NCBI GenBank assembly: GCA_001931905.2
Contig: MSJI02000811.1
Span: 1-16,136 of the forward strand
Direction of reading: 5' to 3'
From: Cladosporium sp. IMV 00045
Taxonomy: Eukaryota; Ascomycota; Dothideomycetes; Cladosporiales; Cladosporiaceae
Length of the DNA stretch: 16,136 bases
Under the pieces are notes generated by a model. That model did not search any database. It had not been told where the DNA came from and was given only the letters and a program-made list of their open reading frames with translations. The translations under genes were made by a program, and so were the position numbers. Shown here piece by piece: positions 8,853 to 16,136 of the stretch. Numbering within the stretch: the first letter of the stretch is position 1; each line of letters starts with the position of its first letter.

Positions 8853-9250
8853 GGTTGGGTGTTGAAGGCTTGGTTGGGGATTGTGTAGGTTTGGGTTGGG
8901 GTTGTAGGTTGGAGGGGGAAGAGCAGTAGTCTTACGAGACTGACTATTGTGGGTAGCGGTGTGAGTGGACTCAAAGAAGGACTTGTGGGTGAGTGGTCGA
9001 AGATGAAAACGGCGATGCGTAAAGTGTAGATATATGCTGTTTGGGGGGTGTCGGAGGCCAAGACGACCTGAAGGGGTTGTCAATAGGGCGGCAATAAAGA
9101 AGTCGAGGTCACTTAGCTGTTTGAATGGCAATGTTTCGGTTGGATAAGAGCGGTTGAAAGAGTCGGAGGCTATTGAGGTGACAATGAAAAAGTGCTATTG
9201 AGGACCATTTTGGGGTTGGGGATAGGGAAGGGCGTTGTCTTCTGAAATGA
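8853..9250 (-). promoter_or_regulatory. Upstream region of the pheromone gene
   Basis: Read on the minus strand, a TATA-like CATATATC at 9029-9036 lies about 180 bases before the ATG, and the roughly 150 bases between are C/T/A-rich, as expected for a 5' UTR. Further up, at 9129-9138, the plus strand reads CAATGTTTCG. This overlaps a CAATG core (recognised by MAT HMG and alpha-domain proteins) with a one-mismatch Ste12-type pheromone response element (TGTTTCA). A second CAATG lies at 9182-9186. Regulation by mating type and Ste12 is the usual pattern for such genes; binding here is inferred only. Confidence 0.45.
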
Positions 9251-10640
9251 ACGCGAAAGTGTTGTGAATGGGGGTGATTCACTTGGCGTTGACATGTCAT
9301 TTGCGAGACACAGTGCACGACGTCTCTGTTGAATGGGTGGTGGCAAAGGGCTGACATGTAATCTCGTGGGACTTGTGAGTGTTGATTGATGAATTGTATT
9401 GGGCGTGGTTGCTAGCATGTGGCCACGAAGATGTGCCTAGCCGTGGATATTTTCGTCAAGTAACTGCCACATCAGAAGTGTCACTTGTCGTTGTGTGACC
9501 GTCCTGCCTTCCATGCCACGTGGGACAGCTTACAATAAGTGTTACAGTACTGCGTTCGTTCCATGTGGTGAAGTCAAGGGGAGAGACCATGACGAGCGTG
9601 TCTAAGGGCCTAGTCCGGATTCTGGTGTCAATAAGAATTTTGGTCATTGTCAAAGCTCGCTTAGCTGTGGACCTGCGGTTGGCTTTCAAGATCCATTGAT
9701 TCAAAGAAACATCTATGCCGTGTTGATTTTCGGTCTCGCGGTAATTCCAGGCAAGCGAGCAATTGGTCGCGTGTTGCTGCAAGTGAATGGATAGCGGGAC
9801 GCGCAAGCTGTGAAAGCAACAGGCGTAGCAGAGGCAGGCTTTCCGCTTGCATTCATCGTGAATCCTGCCAGACTGCTTGTCTTTTGGTTGGGTATCTTCG
9901 CAGAGAAATCCTTGCGAGAAGTTGAGTTATCGCTAGTATATGTATTCATAGCAGTAGGCGCAGTCCTTCAGTCTACAGTCCCTCTAAGGCAAAATCGAGA
10001 GCAGCAAGCGGAGTTGTTTGCCTCGACTGACGTTGTATCCCGTCGCATGCTGTCAAAAGCAAGTTGGAAGGTATATCTTGCTGCCACCGCATGCGGTCCG
10101 GGCACGTAGCAGAGCCGTGGGAAGGGATGTCGGGTATTGACAGTACAACAACATGGTCGCGGAAGTAGGCTCGCTTTCCCGAGTGAAGCGTCTCACGGCA
10201 GTCGTGCTGCATTGCAATGCATGTGAGCAGGCCAGAGAAATAGCCAGAGAGCGATGTGAGCATAGTTCCTTCAGAAGCCTTTCGATTCATCCATTCTATG
10301 CTACAATCAGCAATGGACTGCTCGAGAGTATTGATCTTCTGATTGAGGTGAGGTCCCGTAAGAGGACGAGATCCATCACGTCTTTTATACTACGACGGAG
10401 TACCGAGGTAGAGTTGGCAGTGCACCTGATAAGACAGAGAGTAGTATGGCCAACCTCGACAACTTCCACGGATGTAGTGAGGCCACAGTCCACGGAACGA
10501 GGCCAAGTCGGAGGAGAACGGCAAATGAAGGGAGGCTTGGCGTGGCGATTGTCAGTGAAGTGATGGGGGCATGCCGTTTGTCTGGCGAGGGAGAGCAGAA
10601 AGAGGGCAATTAGAAAAGAGAATCGTGATGTCGATAATCA
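9251..10640. other. Intergenic region without a supported gene
   Basis: About 1.4 kb between the pheromone promoter and the IDH1 promoter. Open frames exist on both strands, for example 9713-9949 (-), 9810-10109 (+) and an ATG-started 136-codon frame at 10153-10563 (+). None shows the codon bias of the flanking genes or a recognisable domain. No transposon termini, tRNA or long direct repeat could be seen. It may be regulatory sequence or long-decayed DNA. Confidence 0.55.
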
Positions 10641-10665
10641 TCATCTTAGAGAGGAGAAGAATGCA

Positions 10666-10998
10666 ATATATATATACCCACCCCTTCGATCAGATAAATC
10701 AGCACAGAGATCTCCGTACAAGATCAAGCAAGTGTCGGGTGAAGACGCTTTCAGCAGCTTCCGCTCATCCGCCGAAAACCGGGGAAGAGATGGGATTGGC
10801 TGTTGGCTGGCTGTCTCCCAGTACTGGTAGTCTGGAGAAACAGCAGGCGTCTTCAGGCTGAGGCAGCTTCACCTGCACCAACTTCAAGCTCCGCCTTGCC
10901 ATTGTCCACCACCACCTCATCCTCCTCTCCACCACCCCAGATACCCCTTCCCTTCCCTTCTCCTCTCCCTCTCCTCTCCCCTCAACCACACATTCAAG
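10666..10998 (+). promoter_or_regulatory. IDH1 promoter and 5' leader: TATA-like run, CT-rich tract, possible uORF
   Basis: An alternating AT run at 10666-10676 could act as TATA box, 333 bases before the start codon. A long C/T-rich tract at about 10912-10985 ends just before the ATG; such tracts are typical of strongly expressed fungal genes near the transcription start. If transcription starts near the TATA run, the leader contains one upstream ATG opening a 23-codon frame at 10790-10861. If it starts after the CT tract, the leader is very short and the uORF is not transcribed. Confidence 0.5.
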
Positions 10999-12367
10999 AT
11001 GCTGTACAAGAGCTCTACGCGCGCCGCTTCGGTATTGCAACCTCATCCTCCAATTTTTCCCGCGCTCTCCTCGCTAACTCCCCGTCGCGCAGGCTCTTCT
11101 GCGCACCCCCGTTGCAAGCCCTTCGATCGCCGCGCGGAGTACGTTCAATCTTCCTGAGAGATATATTATATCTTTGCGACACTCTTCTCGCCTCTTCCAA
11201 GAACATCCCAATTAATCCGCGACTCTTCCAGGCTACGCCACCACCGGCACCGACATCTTCAAGCCCACCAAGTTTGGCGGCAAGTACACCGTCACCCTCA
11301 TCCCAGGTATGCGCCGCGCCACGAAACAAAAGAAATATCCTATACACACAAGAACACAAGACTAAAGGACAATCTCCCCAGGTGACGGTATCGGTGCCGA
11401 GGTCTCCGAGTCCGTCAAGACCATCTTCAAGGCCGACAATGTGCCCATTGAGTGGGAGCAGGTCGACGTCTCCGGCATGGAGCAGGGCGGCAAGCACTCC
11501 GAGGAGCTCTTCCGCGAGTCCATCGCCTCGCTGAAGCGCAACAAGCTCGGCCTCAAGGGTATCCTGCACACGCCCGTCGAGCGCTCCGGCCACCAGTCCT
11601 TCAACGTCGCCCTCCGCCAGGAGCTCGACATCTACGCCTCCATCGTCCTCATCAAGAACATCCCCGGCTACGACACCCGCCACAAGAACGTCGACCTGTG
11701 CATCATCCGCGAGAACACCGAGGGCGAGTACTCCGGCCTCGAGCACCAGTCCGTCCCCGGCGTCGTCGAGTCCCTCAAGATCATCACCCGCGCCAAGTCC
11801 GAGCGCATCGCCAAGTTCGCCTTCTCCTTCGCCCTGGCCAACAACCGCCGCAAGGTCACCTGCATCCACAAGGCCAACATCATGAAGCTGGCCGACGGCC
11901 TCTTCCGCAACACCGTCAAGAAGGTCGGCGAGGAGTACCCCACCATCGAGACCGACGACATGATCGTCGACAACGCCTCCATGCAGTGCGTCAGCCGCCC
12001 CCAGCAGTTCGACGTCATGGTCATGCCCAACCTGTACGGCGGCATCCTGTCCAACATCGGCGCCGGCCTCGTCGGCGGCCCTGGCATCGTCCCCGGCTGC
12101 AACATGGGCCGCGAGGTCGCCGTCTTCGAGCCCGGCTGCCGCCACGTCGGTCTCGACATCAAGGGCAAGGACCAGGCCAACCCCACCGCCCTCATCCTTT
12201 CCGGCAGCATGATGCTGCGCCACCTCGGCCTCGACGACCACGCCAACCGCATCTCCAAGGCCGTCTACGACGTCATCGCCGAGGGCACCAGGACCCGCGA
12301 CATGGGTGGTGCCGCCACCACGCAGGAGTTCACCCGTGCCGTCCTCAACTCCATGGAGAGGCAGTAG
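10999..12367 (+). CDS. idh1: Mitochondrial NAD-dependent isocitrate dehydrogenase subunit 1
   Basis: Model: join(10999..11031, 11093..11138, 11232..11306, 11382..12367), 379 aa. All three introns (61, 93 and 75 nt) are GT-AG; intron 1 has a CTAAC branch site at 11074-11078. Splicing assembles a basic, Ser/Ala-rich presequence, residues 1-28, with an R-x-Y cleavage motif (RSY before ATTG), then KPTKFGGKYTVTLIPGDGIG. Family motifs include RENTEGEYSGLEH, KANIMKLADGLF and the isocitrate/isopropylmalate dehydrogenase signature NLYGGILSNIGAGLVGGPG. The C-terminus (VFEPGCRHVGLDIKGKDQAN) fits the fungal IDH1 subunit rather than IDH2. The enzyme converts isocitrate, with NAD, to 2-oxoglutarate and CO2 in the TCA cycle. 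In yeast IDH1 is the regulatory, AMP-binding partner of catalytic IDH2; the partner gene is not in this window. Codons are C-ending throughout, indicating high expression. Confidence 0.97.
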
Positions 12368-13165
12368 ATGTGTTGAGAAAGAGAAAAGGGAGAGAGTTTC
12401 TTAGGAGTGGCTCTTGTCTTTTCGTCGTTGGAGGTGGATCTGTATAGATGTGGGAGGCAAGAAGTGGTTTCGTTGAGGAAGAGATCTACGTTGTGGGAGG
12501 CTGATTGAAAACAATGTCTTGTTTGATACCTGTACATAAAACGAAAGGGAAAGCGAAAAAATATTCTTTTAAATTCAGTCGATCCGTCCTCAAGGAACGG
12601 TAAGGTATTTGATCTTCTCTGCAAGAAACAGAAGTCCACAAGGACCCACGGTAGAGTTGCGATGTATCTAGATGCTGCATAAGTACCTAGTCGGGACGTT
12701 CGACGCCTCCAATGATGGGCCGAAACGAGTAGCAGATACATTCTTGGACATCATTGTGCTGGAGGAAAAGAGGATTTTCTCCTGTACACAGCAACTGGAA
12801 GCAAAAGTCAAAATACCTTCTATCAGATCAAGAGCCAAACCCTAACCCAAGCAAGAAAAGAGTTTAAAAACCACCTGGCGACCTGCCCACCTCCGCAGCA
12901 AGCCAGGAAAGCCCCGAATCGTGCCTCGGCTGTTGTGAGCTAGACGACACATCTGATCGATAATCACCACCGACAGACATTCAACAACAACAGCAACCTC
13001 CAAGCAAAGAAATCTTCTTGCATACCGCTTCTTCTTGCTTTCAAACACTCCGACAACCAAATCGACTTTCGTCCTATCGCTTGTAATCCAGACGATCTGA
13101 CTGCGCGATCAAACGTCGCTTTTGTCAGTCACTTTCAGCAAACCAGCACCCGAGCAGCCACCGTC
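12368..13165. other. Intergenic: IDH1 3' UTR and GST kappa promoter
   Basis: These 798 bases separate two genes in the same direction. The first 200 or so, A/G- and T-rich, should be the IDH1 3' UTR. A TTTAAAAA at 12861-12868 may be a core promoter element for the downstream gene, whose 5' leader appears rich in CAA/CAACA-type sequence (12970-13165). Minus-strand frames at 12265-12741 and 12842-13060 have no recognisable product. Confidence 0.6.
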
Positions 13166-14255
13166 ATGCCTCCTCAAAGACCGCATTTGACGCTCTTCCT
13201 CGACGTCGTCAGTCCGTTTGCTTATATGGCTTTTTATATGGTTAGGGTATGTCATTTTGTTTGTCTATCTGTCTATTTGTCTGGGTTTTGGGGGCTGGGA
13301 TGGAGGATCGGTGGGCGATGGGGAGGAGGAGGCGAAGAAGTGAGACCAAGGAGATCGAAACGCTTGGAAAGTGTGGAAGAATAGCGGTTTGATATTGCTC
13401 TTCGATGTTGGATGAGTAGAGAATTCTTTGTTTCTGGACACGCAGTATCGTCAAGAAGAATGATTGCTGACATATTACCTTCTCCAAACAACAGAACTCG
13501 CCCGTCTTCAAGAAATGCGATGTCGAGTATGTTCATACCCTTTCATGATCCAAAAAAAGGATATACAACTATTTCGAAGAAAAGAAGGAATGTCAACTAA
13601 CCACAACCCCTCCAATCCAGATACATCCCCATCTTCCTCGGCGGCGTCATGCAAGCCTGCGGCAACACGCCTCCGATTAAAATCAAAAGTCCGTCAACCC
13701 AAGTCCACCCTCCTCCCCTCACCACTCCCCGCCCCAATCCCACCTCCAAACTAACTTCCAACCACAGACAAAGACGCCTACATCTCCCACGACCGCACCC
13801 GCCTCGCCTCCCTCTTCTCCATCCCCATCCTGCCCACCTCACCCCCCAACTTTCCCCCCAACACGCTGCCCGCCCAACGCGCCCTCTGCGCAATCCAAAC
13901 CTCCCACCCGTCCAACCTCGCCCCCGCCCTCGAAGCGCTCTACGCCTCCTTCTGGGTGCGCGGGGAGGACATCGCCTCCCCCGCCGTCGTGTCCGCCGCG
14001 TTGCGCAACGTGCTCTCTGAGCAGGATGTGGAAGGCGTTATGGCTCGGATTGCCACGGCGGAGGTCAAGGGTTTGTTGACTGCTAACACGACCAAGGCGA
14101 TTGAGATGGGCGCTTTTGGGTTGCCTTGGTTTGTTGCTAGGGATGGGCAGGGGAGGGAGGAGGGGTTTTTTGGGTTCGATCGGTTGCCTATGGTTGTGGA
14201 GCATTTGGGGTTGGGGAGGGAGGGGTTGGGGGGTGGGGAGAGGGCGCTTTTGTGA
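13166..14255 (+). CDS. Kappa-class glutathione S-transferase (DsbA-like thioredoxin fold)
   Basis: Model: join(13166..13246, 13495..13526, 13621..13688, 13768..14255), 222 aa, the usual family length. Introns are 248, 94 and 79 nt, with branch sites TGCTGAC (intron 1) and CTAAC (introns 2 and 3). Intron 3 has a weak GTCCGT donor, but reading across it gives the expected PPIKIKNKD. The N-terminus HLTLFLDVVSPFAYMAF places Ser16 where kappa GSTs have their catalytic Ser. FLGGVMQACGNTPPIKI and GAFGLPWFVA (Pro180 as the probable cis-Pro) are strong family motifs. The fold also serves bacterial 2-hydroxychromene-2-carboxylate isomerases. The enzyme should conjugate glutathione to electrophiles or reduce peroxides; kappa GSTs elsewhere are mitochondrial or peroxisomal. 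No presequence or clear PTS1 is visible (C-terminus RALL). The C-terminal tail is Gly-rich, encoded by G runs. Confidence 0.93.
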
Positions 14256-14302
14256 GAGGTTTTGGGTTTTCGTCTTTTGGGGTTTGGGGGTTTGGTATTG
14301 GG
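14207..14302 (+). other. G-run cluster with quadruplex-forming potential
   Basis: From the last GST kappa codons into its 3' UTR the plus strand carries at least six runs of three or more G separated by one or two bases (14207-14239), then a looser second cluster (about 14262-14302). This satisfies the usual G3+N1-7 quadruplex rule on the coding strand, so it could form in the mRNA. Folding is inferred. Confidence 0.5.
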
Positions 14303-15077
14303 ACCTGTATTGTGAGGCGTTGGGCTGGGAGTTTCGCAAGGATGGTATTGTGGGTGTTATTGGCCTGATTAATGAAACGTGAATGGAAATTTCAGAAGGC
14401 TTTGTTGATTGCGAGGGAATTCCATGGCTTGAGGTGAACGTTCTCATATGGGGAAGGCGCTGCTCTTCCATGTCCTCGGACACCACGAGATACAAGGAAG
14501 ATCCGCGAAGTCGCTTCGTGCACTTCTATGTCTCGATGTACGTTCGATAGGGAGATGGGTGACTTTGATTGACGAAGGCACTTCTCATGAACACAGCTTG
14601 ATAGCAACATCGATTAACCATCTGGCTCTCGGATGGAGGTCCCGGTGCTGGTCTGGTTTATGCGACTAAGGTATTCATCTATCGTCGATGGGGAATTATT
14701 GGCTTTGGTTGAGGTGGCCTTTGGGAGCACATCAATAGAAGCGATTGCATCTGACAAGTCTGGGTCTACTTTATGAGTTGTTCGTTCATTACTGGTCTAA
14801 TAGTCGAGAGAATTGAAGAAACAACCTTATGGGAAAGGGACATCGATGATTGAAGAGTCTCTCCAAGAAGCTGTCGCCGAGGCGAGAGCTGGACGAGGCC
14901 GTATGCATGCAACAAACCAACGGGAGATTGAGCCGGCGCGGGAAAACGTGATGGATAAATTTGGAACGTTCTCATTATTATATTACATTAACTGTGAATA
15001 TCTACTGTGAATCATCACACGCAAGCGCCGTTCGTCAAACGTAGCCCCAAGCCCAAATATCTTACTACCAAAGCCAA
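14256..15077. other. Convergent 3' intergenic region (GST kappa and GH17 gene)
   Basis: These 822 bases lie between two gene ends that face each other. The first 130 or so are G/T-rich and likely the GST kappa 3' UTR; AT-rich sequence around 14965-15005 may belong to the GH17 3' end. Short frames such as 14392-14610 (-) and 14813-15010 (+) lack recognisable content, and the latter has no ATG at its beginning. Confidence 0.6.
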
Positions 15078-16136
15078 TCACTCGACACAAGCTTCCTCTC
15101 CATCAGCATCCTTCGCCTGACCCAGCATGTCAACAAGCCCTTCAGCTCCATCCTCGCCTTCAGATTGATCATCAGGCCTGCCAAGAGTGTCAATCACACC
15201 CTCAGTCCCATTCTCGAAACCCGCATCACCAGCGAGTCTGTCAAGGACAGCGCGGTGCTCACTCTGCCTGATGGCGTTTGCGATGATGGCGACGTAGACG
15301 GGAGGCAAGTCCAGGTTGGGGATGTTGGTCAAATAGCCCTCTCGTGAGTTGATTTCCAGGAGATGCTCGACGAGCTCGGCATTCTCAGCGATAATGTCGG
15401 GCAAGCGGCTGATGAGCTGGGGGTTAGAGGCCAGGATGTCGGGGAGATTCTGCCTGATGGACGGCATGTCAAGATCAAGAGCAGAGTCTGTCACGTTGGA
15501 GAGTCCGGTGACGTTCAGGGCTTCGCTGACGTTCACGCCCGCGATGGTGGCATTTTCAAAGCCTGATGTCGCGTTAGAAATGATACCAATAACACTATCA
15601 TTCATAGCGGAAGAGGAGGAAGAAGGGGATGCGGACCCTTGGGCTCCGTTCGAGCCAGACGGGCAGGTGAGATCGAAGAGAGGATCTTGGAGCTCGCGGC
15701 CGACGATGCCGAAGGTCGGGTTAGGGGTCGGGTCGGCGTTGTTGTCGCGCAGGATGTACCACCACACGTTGTACTGGTTGAAGATGTCGCAGCCGACTGA
15801 GTCCCAGTAGGTCTTGGTGTTCTCGGTAGAGGCAACGGCCTGACCTTCCGTCGGACCTCCTACGGGCCAGCCGGCTTCGGTGATCCAGACGGGCTTATCT
15901 TGGGAGACGCCTTCGACGGCGTTGAGGGCGCGGAAGAAGAGGGAGTTGCCGTTTTCGACGGCGTTGTTTTCGGTGTTCTCGAAGTAGGGGAATGCTGTAA
16001 TGGGTTAGTTCATGCATTTTAAGGGTCATTGGTGAGCGAAATTACCGTTGAAGCCAATCCAGTCGATCGAGTCAATGACAGCACTGTTGCTGCCGTTGAC
16101 CCAATCATTCCAGGTGTCGACATGTCCGATGGGTGC
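15078..16136 (-). CDS. GH17 glucan endo-1,3-beta-glucosidase, 3' part, with unusual C-terminal extension
   Basis: Partial: complement(join(15078..15994, 16046..16136)), 335 residues, N-terminus beyond the right edge. The 51-nt intron is complement(15995..16045), GTAATT...TACAG, splitting a codon so that DWIGFN runs into [11 protein letters not shown]. The catalytic nucleophile is Glu70 of the fragment in [30 protein letters not shown] and [17 protein letters not shown] close the GH17 barrel near residue 141. The acid/base Glu lies outside the window. Such EglC-like fungal enzymes hydrolyse or remodel cell-wall beta-1,3-glucan and are commonly GPI-anchored. Here a Ser-rich linker (151-159) leads to about 175 further residues with seven N-glycosylation sequons (first Asn 162, last Asn 292) and short repeats, ending EEACVE with no hydrophobic GPI-type tail. 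A mis-called 3' exon is possible, but the frame is open without interruption. Confidence 0.93.
15108..15209 (-). repeat. Second 14-residue repeat in the GH17 extension (EG-LG unit)
   Basis: Residues 293-306 ([14 protein letters not shown]) and 313-326 ([14 protein letters not shown]) share the pattern G-x-E-G-[VL]-[IV]-D-x-L-G-x3-D, separated by an acidic hexapeptide (QSEGED). They form the acidic C-terminus of the protein. Confidence 0.65.
15363..15446 (-). repeat. Tandem 14-residue repeat in the GH17 extension (LPDI unit)
   Basis: Residues 214-227 ([14 protein letters not shown]) and 228-241 ([14 protein letters not shown]) of the fragment are two adjacent copies of one helical unit, matching at L-P-D-I, A, N and L. 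A shorter echo (LLEIN) follows. Confidence 0.7.

Noticed and set aside
8103..8888. 261-codon plus-strand frame opposite the pheromone gene
   Set aside because: Repetitive Gly/Ala/Phe translation caused by the repeat units on the other strand; no signal peptide and no known family.
8853..9131. N-terminal extension of the pheromone precursor by 93 codons
   Set aside because: The extension begins at a non-ATG codon and reads as Pro/His/Thr-rich 5' UTR; the ATG at 8852 starts a good signal peptide.
10153..10563. 136-codon plus-strand frame with a true ATG
   Set aside because: No codon bias, no domain, and a competing open frame on the other strand; most likely chance.
11015..12241. 408-codon open frame antisense to IDH1
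   Set aside because: It mirrors the C-ending codon bias of IDH1 (antisense codons become GNN, so stops are rare); the product is low-complexity Ala/Gly/Asp/Val/Leu with no domain.
11452..12447. 331-codon plus-strand frame overlapping IDH1 in another phase
   Set aside because: Arg/Pro/His-rich low-complexity translation, a frame-shifted shadow of IDH1.
1..16136. CRISPR array, insertion sequence or long terminal repeats
   Set aside because: No regularly spaced repeats, no paired terminal repeats and no transposase-like frame were seen; the genome is eukaryotic in character.

Overview
The window looks like nuclear DNA of a filamentous ascomycete (Pezizomycotina). The protein families seen, GT-AG introns (mostly 51-94 nt, several with CTAAC or CTGAC branch sites) and C-ending codons in strongly expressed genes all point that way. 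A Dothideomycete (Mycosphaerellales/Capnodiales type) is my best guess from the protein sequences, but this is inference.

Layout, left to right: (1) 1-2084, about 2 kb with no convincing gene; (2) 2085-4709 (+), a SAM-PH domain polarity/adaptor protein with one intron; (3) 5373-6197 (-), BUD23, the 18S rRNA guanine-N7 methyltransferase, convergent with the previous gene; (4) 6552-7333 (+), SVP26/TEX261, an ER-Golgi cargo adaptor that shares a 354-bp divergent promoter region with BUD23; (5) 7947-8852 (-), a multi-copy alpha-factor-type mating pheromone precursor; (6) 10999-12367 (+), IDH1 of mitochondrial NAD-isocitrate dehydrogenase, with three introns; (7) 13166-14255 (+), a kappa-class glutathione S-transferase/DsbA-like protein, with three introns; (8) 15078-16136 (-), the 3' part of a GH17 beta-1,3-glucanase cut by the right edge.

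Most genes are housekeeping and do not form one pathway. The most interesting locus is the pheromone precursor. It has a signal peptide, five copies of a C-G-[YF]-P-G-[MF]-T-C peptide and two further degenerate C-x6-C units. The Trp that usually precedes the first Cys of ascomycete alpha-pheromones is Leu (or Ser), and the peptide flanks are Arg-Lys rather than Lys-Arg. The second notable item is the GH17 protein, whose catalytic domain is followed by about 190 residues with seven N-glycosylation sequons, two sets of 14-residue repeats and no visible GPI signal.

At base level, three plus-strand genes of ordinary expression type (SAM-PH, SVP26, GST kappa) switch from C-ending to G/T-ending codons towards their 3' ends. 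IDH1 and the pheromone gene stay C-ending almost throughout. Exon boundaries were read by eye from splice consensus and family homology; no alignment or expression data were available.
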